Of a stretch of 64,000 nucleotides of DNA, positions 26,401 through 61,380 are shown one piece after another. Below the pieces are notes generated by a model. It searched no databases, was not told the DNA's origin, and saw only the letters and a list, made by a program, of their open reading frames with translations. Each line of letters opens with the position of its first letter. The first letter of the stretch is position 1. Location: assembly GCA_016806645.1 (NCBI GenBank), contig JACSYO010002129.1, positions 2,315,777 to 2,379,776 of the forward strand, read 5' to 3'. The stretch is from Ophiodon elongatus (Eukaryota; Chordata; Actinopteri; Perciformes; Hexagrammidae). The position numbers and the translations under genes are program-made.

Positions 26401-27624
26401 AGATTGTAATGTTGGCTCCACATTTGAGTTCAGTGCCGATTTTGATTATTATCTGCATATACCAAGAATACCAATAATCCAAAACTGAACAGTACAGTAC
26501 AGACCACACGCATGTGTCAACAAAGTTGGCGCAACTCATTTAGACTGTGAGGAGAGACAAGCTTGTGACCTCTGCTGGCTTCCTTCCAGCTGGAAGGATC
26601 AGAAGCAGGTCCACTAAGCCTTGGTTGGCTGGTTGACATAAACCAATACAACCTATTAACAGTAGGTCTTTGGGCTGTCGTCATAAGAAAACAACTGAAA
26701 AATTAAGAATTCACCACGACTTCAAACTAAACGTTCAAGAACACCTGTGTCAAAGCACATATCCTGTAAACCTAGATGCTTTACATCGACATATTTGTTC
26801 ATTAAAAACCGTGCTTAGTTAAGCTTTAACCATTAAAATGCACATTAAGCTCGGGGAGGATGGCACAGTGCGAGGAGGAGGAGGAGGAGGAGGAGGAGGA
26901 GGAGGAGGAGGAGGAGAATCTGTACTCACTGTCCATGTGCAGGCTTGGAGTGGTTTCTTTGTAGTGGACTGCTCTCTGGGCCTCCTCTGGCCCCTGGCCG
27001 GGCCCCTGGGGCACCACCTCCTGCCAGGCTGAAAAGACAACGACTCGGTCAGTACATCCATCCACACATACTACTACTACTACTACTACTACTAGTAGTA
27101 GTACTACTAGTAGTACTAGTACTTATAAGCTACTACACAGCATGTTGAGGTAACATACATTAAGTTGACAATCGAAGACATCCCTTTGGGCTCTCGGAAA
27201 TTGTGCGGCATTTTTTACAGTTAATCAGTTCATTTAAAATAATCTCAAGAAGTATATTAATCCATTATGCAATGATTATTACAGCTACAATAAGCATCGG
27301 CTGCAGCTTTAACTGCAAGTCTATACTTAGCTTTAATACACCTCTGATAAACAGCGTAGCCTGTGCAGGAGCCAGGATTAACATAGTTGACACAATTAAA
27401 CCAACATAATAAATAATGATACTCTGAACCCAAGAATATAGTATTCAAAATGCAATTGGTGGGTCATGGCAAATGTCCTTATCTACCAAGTTAAAATCTT
27501 CTGCACCCCAGTGTCACAACCACAGCAACAAACAAAACGTCCTCAAGGGCAACTGCTTCAAAGGCCTACCACACCTGCCCCCCATTTGTATCTAAAATAA
27601 TGCAACATGTGCACTGGTCCCACG

Positions 27625-27673
<49 letters not shown>

Positions 27674-29274
27674 AAATTGATTTTTATCTCTGGTAGCTGC
27701 CCTCAGGTCATGACTTTCAGAAAACTTAGATGGTTACATTCGTTTATAGCATGTATTGAGGTATTTCAGAGAGTAAAAGAATGAAGCAACCCTGAACAGC
27801 ACCCTCTCTACAACAGGAGGGGTGGGGGTTGGGTCGGGCCTTCTTTATGTCCTTGTCCACAAACAACAAGGTTACTGGAGTTGTTTATGAGTTGCTGTGG
27901 CTGAGCTTCAACACCAGAAACTTACAGGACACAGAACGGAAGACTAGCCAAGCTAAATGAAGTCTCCCACAGACTGAATGAGCCTGTGAATGTTAAAGAG
28001 AAGTGCTCGCTCCAAAACTAGGTCACTGTGTAGAGTTTCACCCAGACCCAATAAAACACTTCATCCCGTCAGAAGTCTTTGTTGTCTTTCCTCAAAGGGC
28101 ACAACGAGACTCTTAAACCCCCCCCCCCCAACCCCCCCCCTCAGTGGCTGGTGGGTGCTAGTTTAAGCCCAAAATGCAATTTCCTTCAGCACATGTGCAG
28201 CGTGGGTCGTGAGAAGTGTGATATATGGGTGAGAAGGCATTTTTTCTGCTAGGTGCCTATCAGTGTCAGAGCAGCTGTGTGAGGGTGAGGCCTGGGAGGG
28301 GGAGGTTAGCATTTCATTAAAACACTTGATAGTGAAACAATGTCATTCACAAAACAGCGGACGAGGAACAGGTTTATGGACACAGTGAGACAATAAAAAG
28401 TATTGTCTCGTCTTCCCGTCTTTCCAGTTGGACTGTTCATTTATTCCCTTACCATCATAGACAAATTTGACGTTTTCCTCATGCACAGGTGTGAAGCTCT
28501 CTTCCTGCTGGTTGTCTGCAGGGAGAGCCGGAGCAGGGTGATGGTACTTCTTACCATTCGGACGGCTGAAAACTATCTTGGGTGCAGGAAGGCTGATGGG
28601 TAGAAGAAAAAAAAAAAAGACAAAAAAAAATATGTTACAAATTAATTTGATGTTTTATGCAAATTCTGCATAATCTATCTGACAACTCTCATTTCTAAAA
28701 GTATCAGCCTTTGGGCCTAAATTCAAGCATGGCTGGTTGTGTGGACAGTCAGAGATTGAACAGCTGAATGAAGGACCATGTGCGTCCTTGACTTCCTACA
28801 AGGTCACACACACACACACACACACACTGGGGTGGGGGTTTAAAGGCAGGAAAACAGCCCAGCAGGCAGACTGCGTCTCAGGGAAGCTACTGTGTGAAGA
28901 AGAGGTTATAAAACATTTCAGGCTGATGAACAAACGCTGTCCCGTCTCAAGCTGATGACGTCCACACTCATTCACTAACACACATGAAAAAGCATCACAG
29001 ACACACTACTGAGAGCACTGTAGTGGATTTGTAGTGTAAGTTGCACACTTACTCTGGCATACTCCAGGACGTCTGTTTGTGCTTGAAGTCGTTTATTTGG
29101 TTGTCAAGTTGCTGAGTAGGCCCTACAAATAAAGGAAAGTTCACATTTTACTTATAATAAACACGCCAAGTGAACGCCTGTTGGATCTGTGTGTTTGGGT
29201 CCATAGTTCAGTGTCTCACCTGTCCGTCGCTGGGTGACCAGTTTGCTTGGACCTTTTGTAATTGTGTACATCAT
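23407..29274 (-). CDS. mcrip2: MCRIP2 (FAM195A), MAPK-regulated corepressor-interacting protein 2
   Basis: Small conserved protein linked in mammals to DDX6 and stress granules. Coding exons in transcript order are 29274-29220, 29122-29053, 28592-28453, 27028-26930 and 23477-23407. They give 144 residues (human 160), all phases consistent. Family landmarks are MYTITKGPSKLVTQRRTGPT at the N-terminus, KIVFSRPNGKK, the MCRIP core FTPVHEENVKFVYDAWQEV, and the C-terminal FVPIDLDEWWAQRFLANI. Two ATGs are adjacent (29274 and 29271), and the second matches the mammalian start MYTI. The neighbour gene in human 16p13.3 fits. Upstream non-coding exons are possible and were not resolved. The last intron (23478-26929) contains a large AT-rich array. 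Confidence 0.95.
24330..26240. repeat. AT-rich degenerate tandem array (TACTATACTATGAC motif)
   Basis: About 1.9 kb in the last mcrip2 intron. The motif CATACTATACTATGAC, followed by T runs and ATGGCATA or ATGACATA, recurs dozens of times with changing spacing of roughly 20-40 nt and many point changes. It has almost no open reading frame and very low GC. It looks like an old expanded minisatellite, not a dispersed transposon, because no termini or coding remnants are visible. Confidence 0.8.
26872..26916. repeat. (GGA)15 microsatellite next to the mcrip2 exon 4 donor
   Basis: Perfect GGA run on plus, which is (TCC)15 in the mcrip2 transcript. It starts 13 nt into the intron, after donor GTGAGTACAGATT. 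Such a pyrimidine tract so near a 5' splice site is unusual. Confidence 0.9.
27068..27123. repeat. (ACT)n/(AGT)n palindromic microsatellite
   Basis: ACT triplets switch to AGT triplets several times. This makes nested palindromes, including GTACTACTAGTAGTAC (16 bp, perfect) and a 20-bp perfect palindrome centred at 27093/27094. It lies in mcrip2 intron 3. Confidence 0.9.
27627..27670. repeat. (GT)n microsatellite
   Basis: About 44 bp of uninterrupted GT in mcrip2 intron 3. Shorter repeats in the same gene are a C-rich run at 28120-28140 and (CA)n at about 28805-28827. Confidence 0.95.
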
Positions 29275-31711
29275 GCGCAGGGAAAGTCACCTGTACAATT
29301 TGAGTTTGGCACTTTGAAGTAAGTCCAGGTGGAGCACGCCTACTTCAATCAAGGGCACGTCGAGTCGAACACGGTCCTCCAGGATCTGTCGATGAATTTA
29401 AAAAAAAAGAAGAAAAAACCTCCCTCGACGTGAGAAGTGCCAGTCCTCTCCTCAGCGGATCAGGCTGAATTGACTGACTCGCAGGACGAAAGTTTGAATC
29501 CAACGCAAATGTACAGAGCCGACATGCGACTACACGAGCCGTTTGGTGACCGCGTAGGAGACAGAACCGTGCGTCGCTTTCTTCTCCGCGTAAAACCAGC
29601 AGCCGGGACGCATGTCAGCCGACTCTCCCCCCCTCTCACCTGCCGGCCCCGAGTCCGGACCTTTAACCTCACCTCACGTTGGTGCCGAAGTGTCCTGCAC
29701 TTCCACAATGTCACATAACCTGGAGACGGCGTCTGTCATTCATGAGTGGACGCACACCGTCGAAGCGCACCACCTCTCGACGTCCATACGCGCCTCCCTC
29801 GGCGCATTAAAGAGACAGTGTCCCCTGATTGTACCGACTGGAGACTGGGGTCCACTATTGTCTTCACAATTCCAAAAGATCGAGGTAAATTAAATGTCCA
29901 GTGGAGTTATGACCTGTTCGAAAAGTAACGACTTCCTCAGCTACACATTTTCCTGGATCGTTGCGTAAATAAAATGCTGTCAGAGGAGTTAAACTTGCAG
30001 AATGATAATTTTATTCAATGGGGATCATTAGTCTGCTCCTCCATGTGACCCCCATATGCCCAACGTCTGTGTGTTTACAGTACACGCAGGTGGGCTCAGG
30101 TGCACAGTGCAATCACATACACAACACTATGTTCACAATGCAACCGAGCTTTACTAGAGAATAAACTGACTGAGCATGTGGTCAATTAAAAGATGGGTTG
30201 ACTAAGATACCCAGCTGACTGTTAACAGAAACCAATACAAAAAACACTCATACTAATACAAAAACATAATAAATAATAATTAGGGTTTTCACCTAAAAGG
30301 CATTGTTAACCTCCATCAGTCGTGCAAACTGGAGTTACATTCTAAAGATTTATTTCAGAAGAGGAACATAAGATATTTTGATGAGTGATCTTATGATTTA
30401 TCTCTTACTAGAATACATTCTTAACACCACGGGAAAGGGAAAGAAAAGATACATGTTTATATACATTTATCTCTGAGAAACAAGTTGTTAGTGACAAATC
30501 ACTAACATCTTAACATCCTTAAAATATTCTTTACTGCCAATGTGTTTAAATGTGACTGTTTTTCCGGCAACAATTAAGTTACGTTAAAATAAGGGAACGC
30601 ATTTCTCCCTCTTAAAGCTCTGTGGAGAATTATTTAAAGCAGCATTAGACCATTATGTGAGTAAATCAAATTAACAGAAAATATGACCGAAAAGTTAAAT
30701 GAAAGAATTACAGGTTTTATAGTATCTAGTCAAACTTTTTTTTTATGGATGGGATGGTAATTTGTACTCAAAACCTACATTGTTATTTGATTTTGTCATT
30801 ATTTTTTTTTATTTATTATATTTGTATTTATATTTATATTTTACAATTCAGGCAAGAGCCTGATAACAAAAACGAATTTTCCTTCTCTGATGACTTATTA
30901 AGAAGGTATTGAAGAAGTATATATTTTAGTTTATGTGGACTCCTGAGACTTACACTCACATGTGTGTCAGGATTCAATGGTGCATTTACTTTCTGTCCTT
31001 TGGATCATAAAATCAGATATTTAAATTCAAATGATTGTGTATTTGTGCAACTGTGGCACCTAATAATGATAGAAGGCAAGTTACTGAACAATCAAGTATC
31101 ATCGTGACAGAATATTAACAAGAGATCTTAAAGAGTCTATTAGTAAATAAATCTCATGATAGCAGGCATTGATATGTTACAAATACGTCTAACGTGTCTA
31201 ACTATTTACACTGATATTTCTTTAAAGTCTCTGAAAGATCAGCACAGAAGGTAAAAAAGACCTTTAATGTAACTTAATCCTAATCCCTGGTCCAGGAGAG
31301 TTATAGGTATTGCTGCTGGTAGTAGGATAAAGACATGGAAGTATACAGCTGGGTCTTCATTTAATGTATCTGTAGATTTAAAAAGGGAAATTACCTGTAT
31401 GCCAGCTACAGGTAATGATGTGTTCTTACCCCTACAGTAAATCATACGTATTTCTATAAAGTTTGGATTGTTTGATTGCCACAACAACGTTATTTAGCAC
31501 CAAATATCTAGCATCCCTCCTTATAATTAACTTCATCGACATATAATACATCTATTATTTATTTATTTTTACATATATTTCTGTATTTTATGTTTTTTGA
31601 AAGGACAATAAATTGGAACATTTATTAATTATGGTAATTATGTAGTCTTGTCAAACTAAGAAGTTTTCAACTAATTTGTTCATTAAGAATCCTGTCTGTC
31701 TGTGTGATCAT
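29275..31711. other. mcrip2 upstream region and gde1 3' flank
   Basis: 29275-29850 is CpG-containing and probably holds the mcrip2 promoter and 5' UTR. A possible 3' splice site on minus (TTGTACAG, near 29290-29298) could join an upstream non-coding exon. From about 29900 to 31550 the sequence is AT-rich, with no coding signal that I can support. On the minus strand, overlapping AATAAA signals for gde1 occur at 31558-31567 (TTTATTTATT on plus), about 150 nt after its stop codon. Confidence 0.5.
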
Positions 31712-34700
31712 TCAGTAATGTGGATCACAGTCTTCCAGCAGACTGTCAGTGATGTAGCCAATCTTCAGAAGATTTTGGTAGTAGTCTTTCTCCACAGCAG
31801 TGTTAACAATCCAGCCCATCACCTCCACACCTCGCTCTGCCCAGTACTGAACGTAGTCCCTGAGCGAAAGAAGGAAGGAGGAAGAAAATATATTTACAGC
31901 TCAGTAAATACGATATGCCCCACAGCCAGACATATACAGTATATCAACATAAATACACCTGAAGGGACTAAATCTGACAAACATAGACAAAAAGCTGAGC
32001 AAACAAGATCAGACAGGGCAACCATGTAGTATGATGGCAGGTCTGGATTCATTTTAGCCAAGTTTTGAGATTATATGCAGAGGAATGACAGGAGTCACTA
32101 TGACGTCCATTAAAAGGAAAGATGTCCCAAAATTAGAAAGCTATTGCCAATCAATGAAAATAACTTTGAAAGAAGCAATGAACTGAAGCACCCATTGCTG
32201 CTTATGAGCCAGTCGTGTATTTTGCGGTTGCTTTAAGTTTTTATTTATAATTTCCTTTATGCCTGGTCAGACATCCTGTTATTGATCATGTCTGATTTTG
32301 CAACTACACATCATAGTTTTTATTGTCAATTTTCACATGTTCATATTTTTTGAATTATGTCTTTTACTATTTCACTGTTTATTGTCACGCACCAATCATC
32401 AAGCCAAATTTCTTGAATGTGTGACGTACTTGGCAATATACCGTTTCTGATTCTAATTCTGATCTGTGTAGACTGAGAAAGACCGGTATCGTTATGCATT
32501 GTTAGCCCTGAGCGTTGCGGCTGTGCATTTTAACGATACAAAAAAGACTAAATTCACCTACAGTGAGATGAAGTCTTTCTGTACGAGGATGGCAGAGACG
32601 CCACAGAGTTTCCACAGTATGTGGTGGTGGGCCCAGTCCAACAAGACGTCCAGAATCCCCATCCACAGCTGCCCCGATGTTGACGGGGACCGAGAAGTGC
32701 CATCGCCAAAGCGGCTCAGTCTCCAGGGCCGGTGGATGAGAGCCGTGACCACATTGGGGTCAGTCTGACGCATCTGTGGGCCGCAAGAGGTCGAAGTCAA
32801 CAGAATACTGTCAGAACTAGAAGCAGTCTCTTCTTAGCTTACTTTTATGACAACATGTGTAATGGTTCAGTTAAAAGTAGCAACAAACCAGAAATCCATA
32901 ACATTTTGTATTTTAGCGACAATATAAACAACAACTAAACATTGAAATAGCGTTCTGATGACGTGGATTTTCATTTGTGTTAATCAGTCATATTTATGTT
33001 ACCTTGTAGATGACTTTGGGTTCAAAGGAAATAACAATGCTGGAATTGTAAAGGACAGGGAACTTCTTATACATCTCATGGAGCACTGATGCAGCCTAGA
33101 AAAGAGGATAAGTTATTAATATTCCATAAAAACAGGAGATCACCAACAGAACATTATTTAAATATCCGATAATAAAGCATCTTATTTAAAGAGATTACCG
33201 AATTTTGTGCCTCTAGAAGGGTAAAAATGTAGGTAAAAAAAGAACGCAATCTTAGGGAGCCTCTTGGCTAGGAGGCTGATTGAGTTGTATAGAGAGCTAT
33301 AACTTCTCTGCATTAAGCATATGGGCTACAGTCAGCTTATATCATTGTTCCATATATGCATGTATCCATATATTTTTATGAAGTCCTTTATAGTACCTTA
33401 TCAGGTTGACCTTTGACATCAAAGAAGATGGTCAGCTGGTGTCTGATGCATTCCTCCACTGCCTCCTGCAGAGTTGGGACCTTCTCTCCACTGAACTTGT
33501 CCCTGGAGATGAAAGCACTTTCTTCAAGCAACGTTCCTGCTGAATCACACTTTCATGTCCTAAGTCTCTTTCTCCCTTATGGTCCTTAAAATCTGTGACT
33601 AAGCCACTGAGAAGACATACTTTAAATGGTGACATATTTGTAACTATATTTCTGCACCTCAAACCTTTTAGTATAGGGATATCCACAGATGTCCAATCAA
33701 GTACATCTTAATGTTATGGACCCATGGTCCTTTGTTTCTTTATTTAAAAATTAAATCACAAGCTAGACTAGTAGAAATGACTGTTTAATATGCGGCTTAC
33801 TTCAGCCTGTGACGAGCAGCAGCATCTAGTTTCTTAAGTTGGACCAACTGCAGTTTGCTAACTGGTCCAGAGCCGTTGGTGGTGCGGTCCACAGTCTCGT
33901 CATGCATCAGTATGGGCAGTCCATCGGCTGTGAAACTCAGGTCCAGCTCCACTCCAGTTGCCCCGTTTCTACTGGCCTAAAGCAGGACATCACAGGGGAT
34001 AAGAAGATGTAAAGAGAGATTTCTTTGCAAAATGGAAATTTACTGACGGGTAGAAAAATGGTTTTAGCTTCAAGATCGTTTGACTTCAGTCTCATGTGGA
34101 CAAAACACTGAGCCTAACTCTCTCTAGACCTTACCTTTTATAGTAAATGATCGGAAGGTTGTTTCACTAATTACCGTGTTTGACTGTTAGTCAATGGTAG
34201 AGGTTCAGTATTGGCATATTACAGGAGCTCTGACTAGTTTTTTATCAAAATCTGTTCTAAAATGCCAGGTTAGATCAGATGAAACACTAATTAATCAATC
34301 TTAATATTCCCAATCAATTAAAAAAACAAGATGTACTGAATGTAGGATGACTTAATGAGCTTAATTACAAAGACTGAGGAAGAGGATGCTCATAATTGTC
34401 ACTAGAATGCCCACAAATGGTGCAAACCGTACTTGCCCATGGTCAGTAATACCAAAGACCAGGTTCAGCAGAAGCAAACTGGAGCTCTCCTCCATCATGA
34501 CCAACTCTGAAACAGCTGTTTCAGTACTGTGTCCTTTACAAAATCCAGAGCACAATTTATTATGGCATATCAACCTCCAATTTCAATAGTTGCCCAGCTG
34601 ACAAGGGAAGGGTTAATAGGTTAATGGATCAAAATGTGTGAGTTATTAGAACAAAATAAACTCATCCAGAGGTGAAGAAACAGGACAGATGAGAGGTATT

Positions 34701-35537
34701 ATGAAGAGTAGGGCATAGGATGCCAACTGCATGTAGGACAGTGAAGCAACAAGCACAGCTGACTCAGCAACTTCAGTATGTCAAAAGAAGAGGGGGGAGA
34801 AATGGTTTATGGGATTGTAAGGAATTGTAAACGTTATCATGAAGATGGAATCAATTCATACAGTTAATTGTTTAAGGGGACATTAGAATACAAAGAGCAT
34901 AATGAGCCACTGATCTGATTAAAAAAACCTAACCAGCTATGGTCTCCCTGCACATTCAGAATTGCAGTGCAGCTCAGCTTACACTGCGAAATGGGAAGTC
35001 ACGACATAAAGCCTAAACCGCTTAATCTATCGATATTACTATTATGTAACTATTACTGCACAAAATCCCTCATGGAACTGGCTTAATATTCCTTTGGGGG
35101 CTCCTTTGCACCTGCAGTGCTGTAGATAGCAGCATAAACTAAATAGATAGGTATTCCTATGGGTGTTGAATATGTAGCCTACATTTGTACAGCCTATACT
35201 TAAGTTATATAGTAGGCTACACAATCACAGCTCCATATTTTGCATCTAAAACAGACGCCTGATGCCCGCATGCCACCTCTCTGATCGCCGCCAAGGTGTT
35301 CTCCGGAGCGTCGTAGCTGCCTCCGCGGAGCGCCACCACCGGGACGCCGCCCGATGGAGCCCTGGGCCGGAGGACGCGGCCGGCCCGGTCCAACGGCACC
35401 GGAGGAAAGCGGAACATCACCATGAAAACGTAGAGGAATGCGGTGAGCAGAGAGGCTGCGGTGGCGCTGCGCGTCCCCAACACCACCAGCAGAAACACCG
35501 CCGAGAAATACACCACCTCATCTCCGATCTGCAGCAT
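31712..35537 (-). CDS. gde1: GDE1 (MIR16), membrane glycerophosphodiester phosphodiesterase
   Basis: Integral-membrane GDPD-family enzyme that cleaves glycerophospho-inositol and N-acyl-ethanolamine phosphodiesters in mammals. Exons in transcript order are 35537-35277, 33976-33801, 33502-33397, 33095-33003, 32773-32562 and 31859-31712. They give 331 residues, exactly the human length. An N-terminal hydrophobic segment (VVYFSAVFLLVVL, then LLTAFLYVFMVMF) precedes the GDPD barrel, and a second hydrophobic patch is in exon 5. Active-site residues E97, D99 (GVELDLSF) and H112 (LMHDETVDRTT) align one to one with human. However, the first motif reads ALRGGSYDAPENT instead of AHRGGSHDAPENT, so the catalytic His70 is Leu (codon at 35328-35330). 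The start was chosen as the first ATG giving co-linear alignment with human. Confidence 0.95.
32225..32466 (+). mobile_element. Probable 3' end of an L2/Maui-type LINE
   Basis: In gde1 intron 5, antisense to the gene. It ends with TGACGTACTTGGCAATATACCGTTTCTGATTCTAATTCTGATC. That closing pattern, ACTTGGCAATA then a short (ATTCTG)n tail, is common at the 3' ends of fish L2-like LINEs. No coding part is present, so it is a 5'-truncated fragment. The left edge is uncertain. Confidence 0.45.
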
Positions 35538-36522
35538 CTTCAACAGGCCGGGCGGAATGTTTATGTCACGGTCGGACCGGAAAGAGTGGTTGTTTAGAAA
35601 GATGCCATGGATGAAGCTCTGGTGTCAGCACCCAGGTGACTACATGGTGGATGGTCAGAGATTAAAGGAACATAATAGATGACTGAGAATCAGCTGTTTC
35701 ATTTCGTGAACGTGCAGATGATGGGAGAATGGAGAGGTGGCGTAACTGTCAATGTCAAGTTTGAAATTTTCTTTTATAAAAAAATAAAAAAATATAAATA
35801 TAAATTTATACACACATCCGGAATAATATTACAATTAGTCCATTGCCAGGTTAAAATACAGCTTATAGTGGTAAAGTGACTTTAGGATAAATGTGCCATT
35901 TTGATTTTCACAATTTGTATAGAAACTATCCATGAGTATTACTGTTAAATACATTTAACGATGGTGTCATTCAATACTTAAAAGATTCAGATTTATTTGA
36001 ATGTAATTTGTATTTACACATCTCAATATTTAAGTATTTTTGATAAAAGAAAAAAAACTTGAATTTTGAAGAGAACAAATGCATGAACCAGCTTCTTTTA
36101 GACTCAGCACCATCTGCAGGCAGGGATGGTGAGAGTTTGGGGACAGAAATTCACAAAGAGATTTTATGAGTGTATCACATTTAAACACAACCGCAATGCA
36201 TCAAACATCTGTTTCTTTTCATTAAAACAAAACATCAGAACCAAAGGATTACAGTAACAGGAACGAATGAAGAAAAACTGTTATTGAACAAATGGTCAAG
36301 ATGATATTCTGCGTTAAAAGGGATATTGAAAAATTCAATTATAAACAACTATAAATAAAAAAAATAAGTAATCTACTCACCAACATGAGAATTAATTAAT
36401 TTAAGGCAAGTCGTTCCATTTTAAGGGGAACGAGTTTTTCAGTGAAAAATGCTCCATTGTATTATTACCAACATGCTGTTAGAGGTTGTTCATCAATGTT
36501 GTACAATTAAAATTGACAGCGT
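35538..36522 (-). other. gde1 promoter and dnaaf5 3' UTR
   Basis: The gde1 first exon is CpG-rich (35250-35560) and its promoter should lie just above 35540. The dnaaf5 3' UTR descends from 36522. An AATAAA on minus (TTTATT, 35992-35997) would end it after about 525 nt. The two genes are therefore arranged tail to head with only a few hundred bases between them. Confidence 0.5.
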
Positions 36523-59987
<23,465 letters not shown>

Positions 59988-59994
59988 CTTGACT

Positions 59995-60008
59995 GTCGTT
60001 ATGACAAC
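59995..60008 (-). promoter_or_regulatory. X-box (RFX) motif just upstream of the dnaaf5 start
   Basis: The minus strand reads GTTGTCATAACGAC, which matches 13 of 14 positions of the degenerate X-box GTHNYYATRRNAAC. It ends 8 bp before the chosen ATG. RFX2/3 with FOXJ1 drive motile-cilia genes including dynein assembly factors, so this is a plausible core regulatory site. Confidence 0.55.
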
Positions 60009-61221
60009 CCGGAGCATCACGACACAACAAACGGCTGCTTTACGGCAGCTTCCGATTCAAAATCTCAAACTTTATTGGCGTTCACAACCTTTTTCTCTCT
60101 CCTCTATTTTCCCATTTGTATCGACACAAGTAAATCAGGTGGTGTCACGACTTTAAACATAAAACATGAATTGTTTCGTATACAATCCCTTTATAATGAC
60201 AATAATTCTGATTTAAAACAATCAGATAAACTTGCTACTGTGTGCAACATATACACACCATTTAATAATTATTTCCGTGATATCTGATGAAGCACACTTA
60301 TAAGCCTCCTTGACATTAAGCTTGGACAAATTGGGCAGAATGGCATGTGCCAGTCCTTTAGGGAGCCCCAAGGCCAGAACTACAGAGTGTCCTTTCATTT
60401 GTAATAATTTGATTGGCATTATCCCTCAAAATATTTTTTAATAAGCAATATATTCAACTGAACTGAAGACCCATGGTGCCCACAGCTCATTTTGCTGCAG
60501 GGCATAGTTGGTACAAGTTTTGTTACAAACTCCAAAGTCAAAGTCTGCCCTCATACAGAATGTACATCGTGCTAGTTCAGTGATGTTTCATACAGTCAAC
60601 TTATTCTAGGACCTTTGAGACTTGAATTTATACAGTTATCAGGAGGCATTTGTCGGCATTTACATTCAAATAGTGACCAAATCTGAGGGGTTTACTTTGA
60701 TTGAGTGCTAGACCCCGATGTGCTCACAGATGTGAATCAGAAACCTCCTAATAACTTAAAAAATACACGTGATTGATTTTATTGGCTCATTTCAGTGTTT
60801 CTTAACTCAACATGTTGTCTGTGGTCATGTGCAATATACCATTGAACTAGCATAATGTACATTTTGTAACAGGGTGGATTTAAAAAAGCTTTACTTTAAT
60901 GGCCAAGTAGTCTATGTGTACACCTTCAAGTAATTTGACTCCAGTTTTAAGTTGTTCTCGTTGTTCTTGCAGATAGTAAACAATGACCACAAAGCTGAAT
61001 TATATAACACAACGCACGCATATTTCCATCTTGGTAAGAAAAGGGTCTGGCTTTGAACCTGCATCAAAGACAGGCATCTCATCCTCCAGTCCAGTCTTCA
61101 TATTTACAGATGAAACGTTTCCAATCTTGCAGAAGTGGAGGTTTCCTTCAAAAGACGTTTCACCTGCAAATGGGCCTCGAGAGAGAGCGCGCGCGCCGCT
61201 GCGGTCGAGAGCATGACAGAT
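60009..61221. other. dnaaf5-prkar1b head-to-head intergenic region
   Basis: 1.2 kb between the two divergent starts. The dnaaf5 side (to about 60060) is GC-richer; the middle is AT-rich with no coding or structural signal. CpG density rises again from about 61170 (GAGAGAGCGCGCGCGCCGC at 61183-61201). Human DNAAF5 and PRKAR1B have the same divergent arrangement. Confidence 0.5.
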
Positions 61222-61229
61222 TGACGTCA
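61222..61229. promoter_or_regulatory. prkar1b: Perfect CRE (TGACGTCA) in the prkar1b promoter
   Basis: Full 8-bp CREB palindrome in the CpG-rich segment directly before the inferred first exon of a PKA regulatory subunit gene. CpG-containing full CREs near start sites are the class most often bound by CREB. Confidence 0.6.
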
Positions 61230-61249
61230 TCAGGATTGACGCAGAGCGA

Positions 61250-61380
61250 GCCGAGGCATCACAGAGGCAGAGCGGCCGCAGCAGCAGCACCAGCATCCCG
61301 GCTAACCAACGGTAGCCGTCCTCGCCAATCTCCCACCACCAGCGAGGTGTTTTCTCCCTGAGCATCCTCCAGAAACAACG
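61250..61380 (+). other. prkar1b: Inferred non-coding first exon of prkar1b
   Basis: GC-rich 5' UTR-like sequence with GCAGCAGCAGCACCAGC, ending at a donor CAACG|GTAGGG (GT at 61381). The next acceptor, CACTGCCACAG at 62491-62501, lies 14 nt before the start codon. The 5' limit is not known. Confidence 0.5.

Noticed and set aside
23407..29274. Identification as the paralogue mcrip1
   Set aside because: The N-terminus MYTITKGPSKLV and the C-terminal DEWWAQRFL are MCRIP2-specific; MCRIP1 ends differently.
29437..29893. Two overlapping frames of about 90 residues upstream of mcrip2
   Set aside because: They lie in the CpG-rich mcrip2 promoter/5' region on the opposite strand and show no protein family features.
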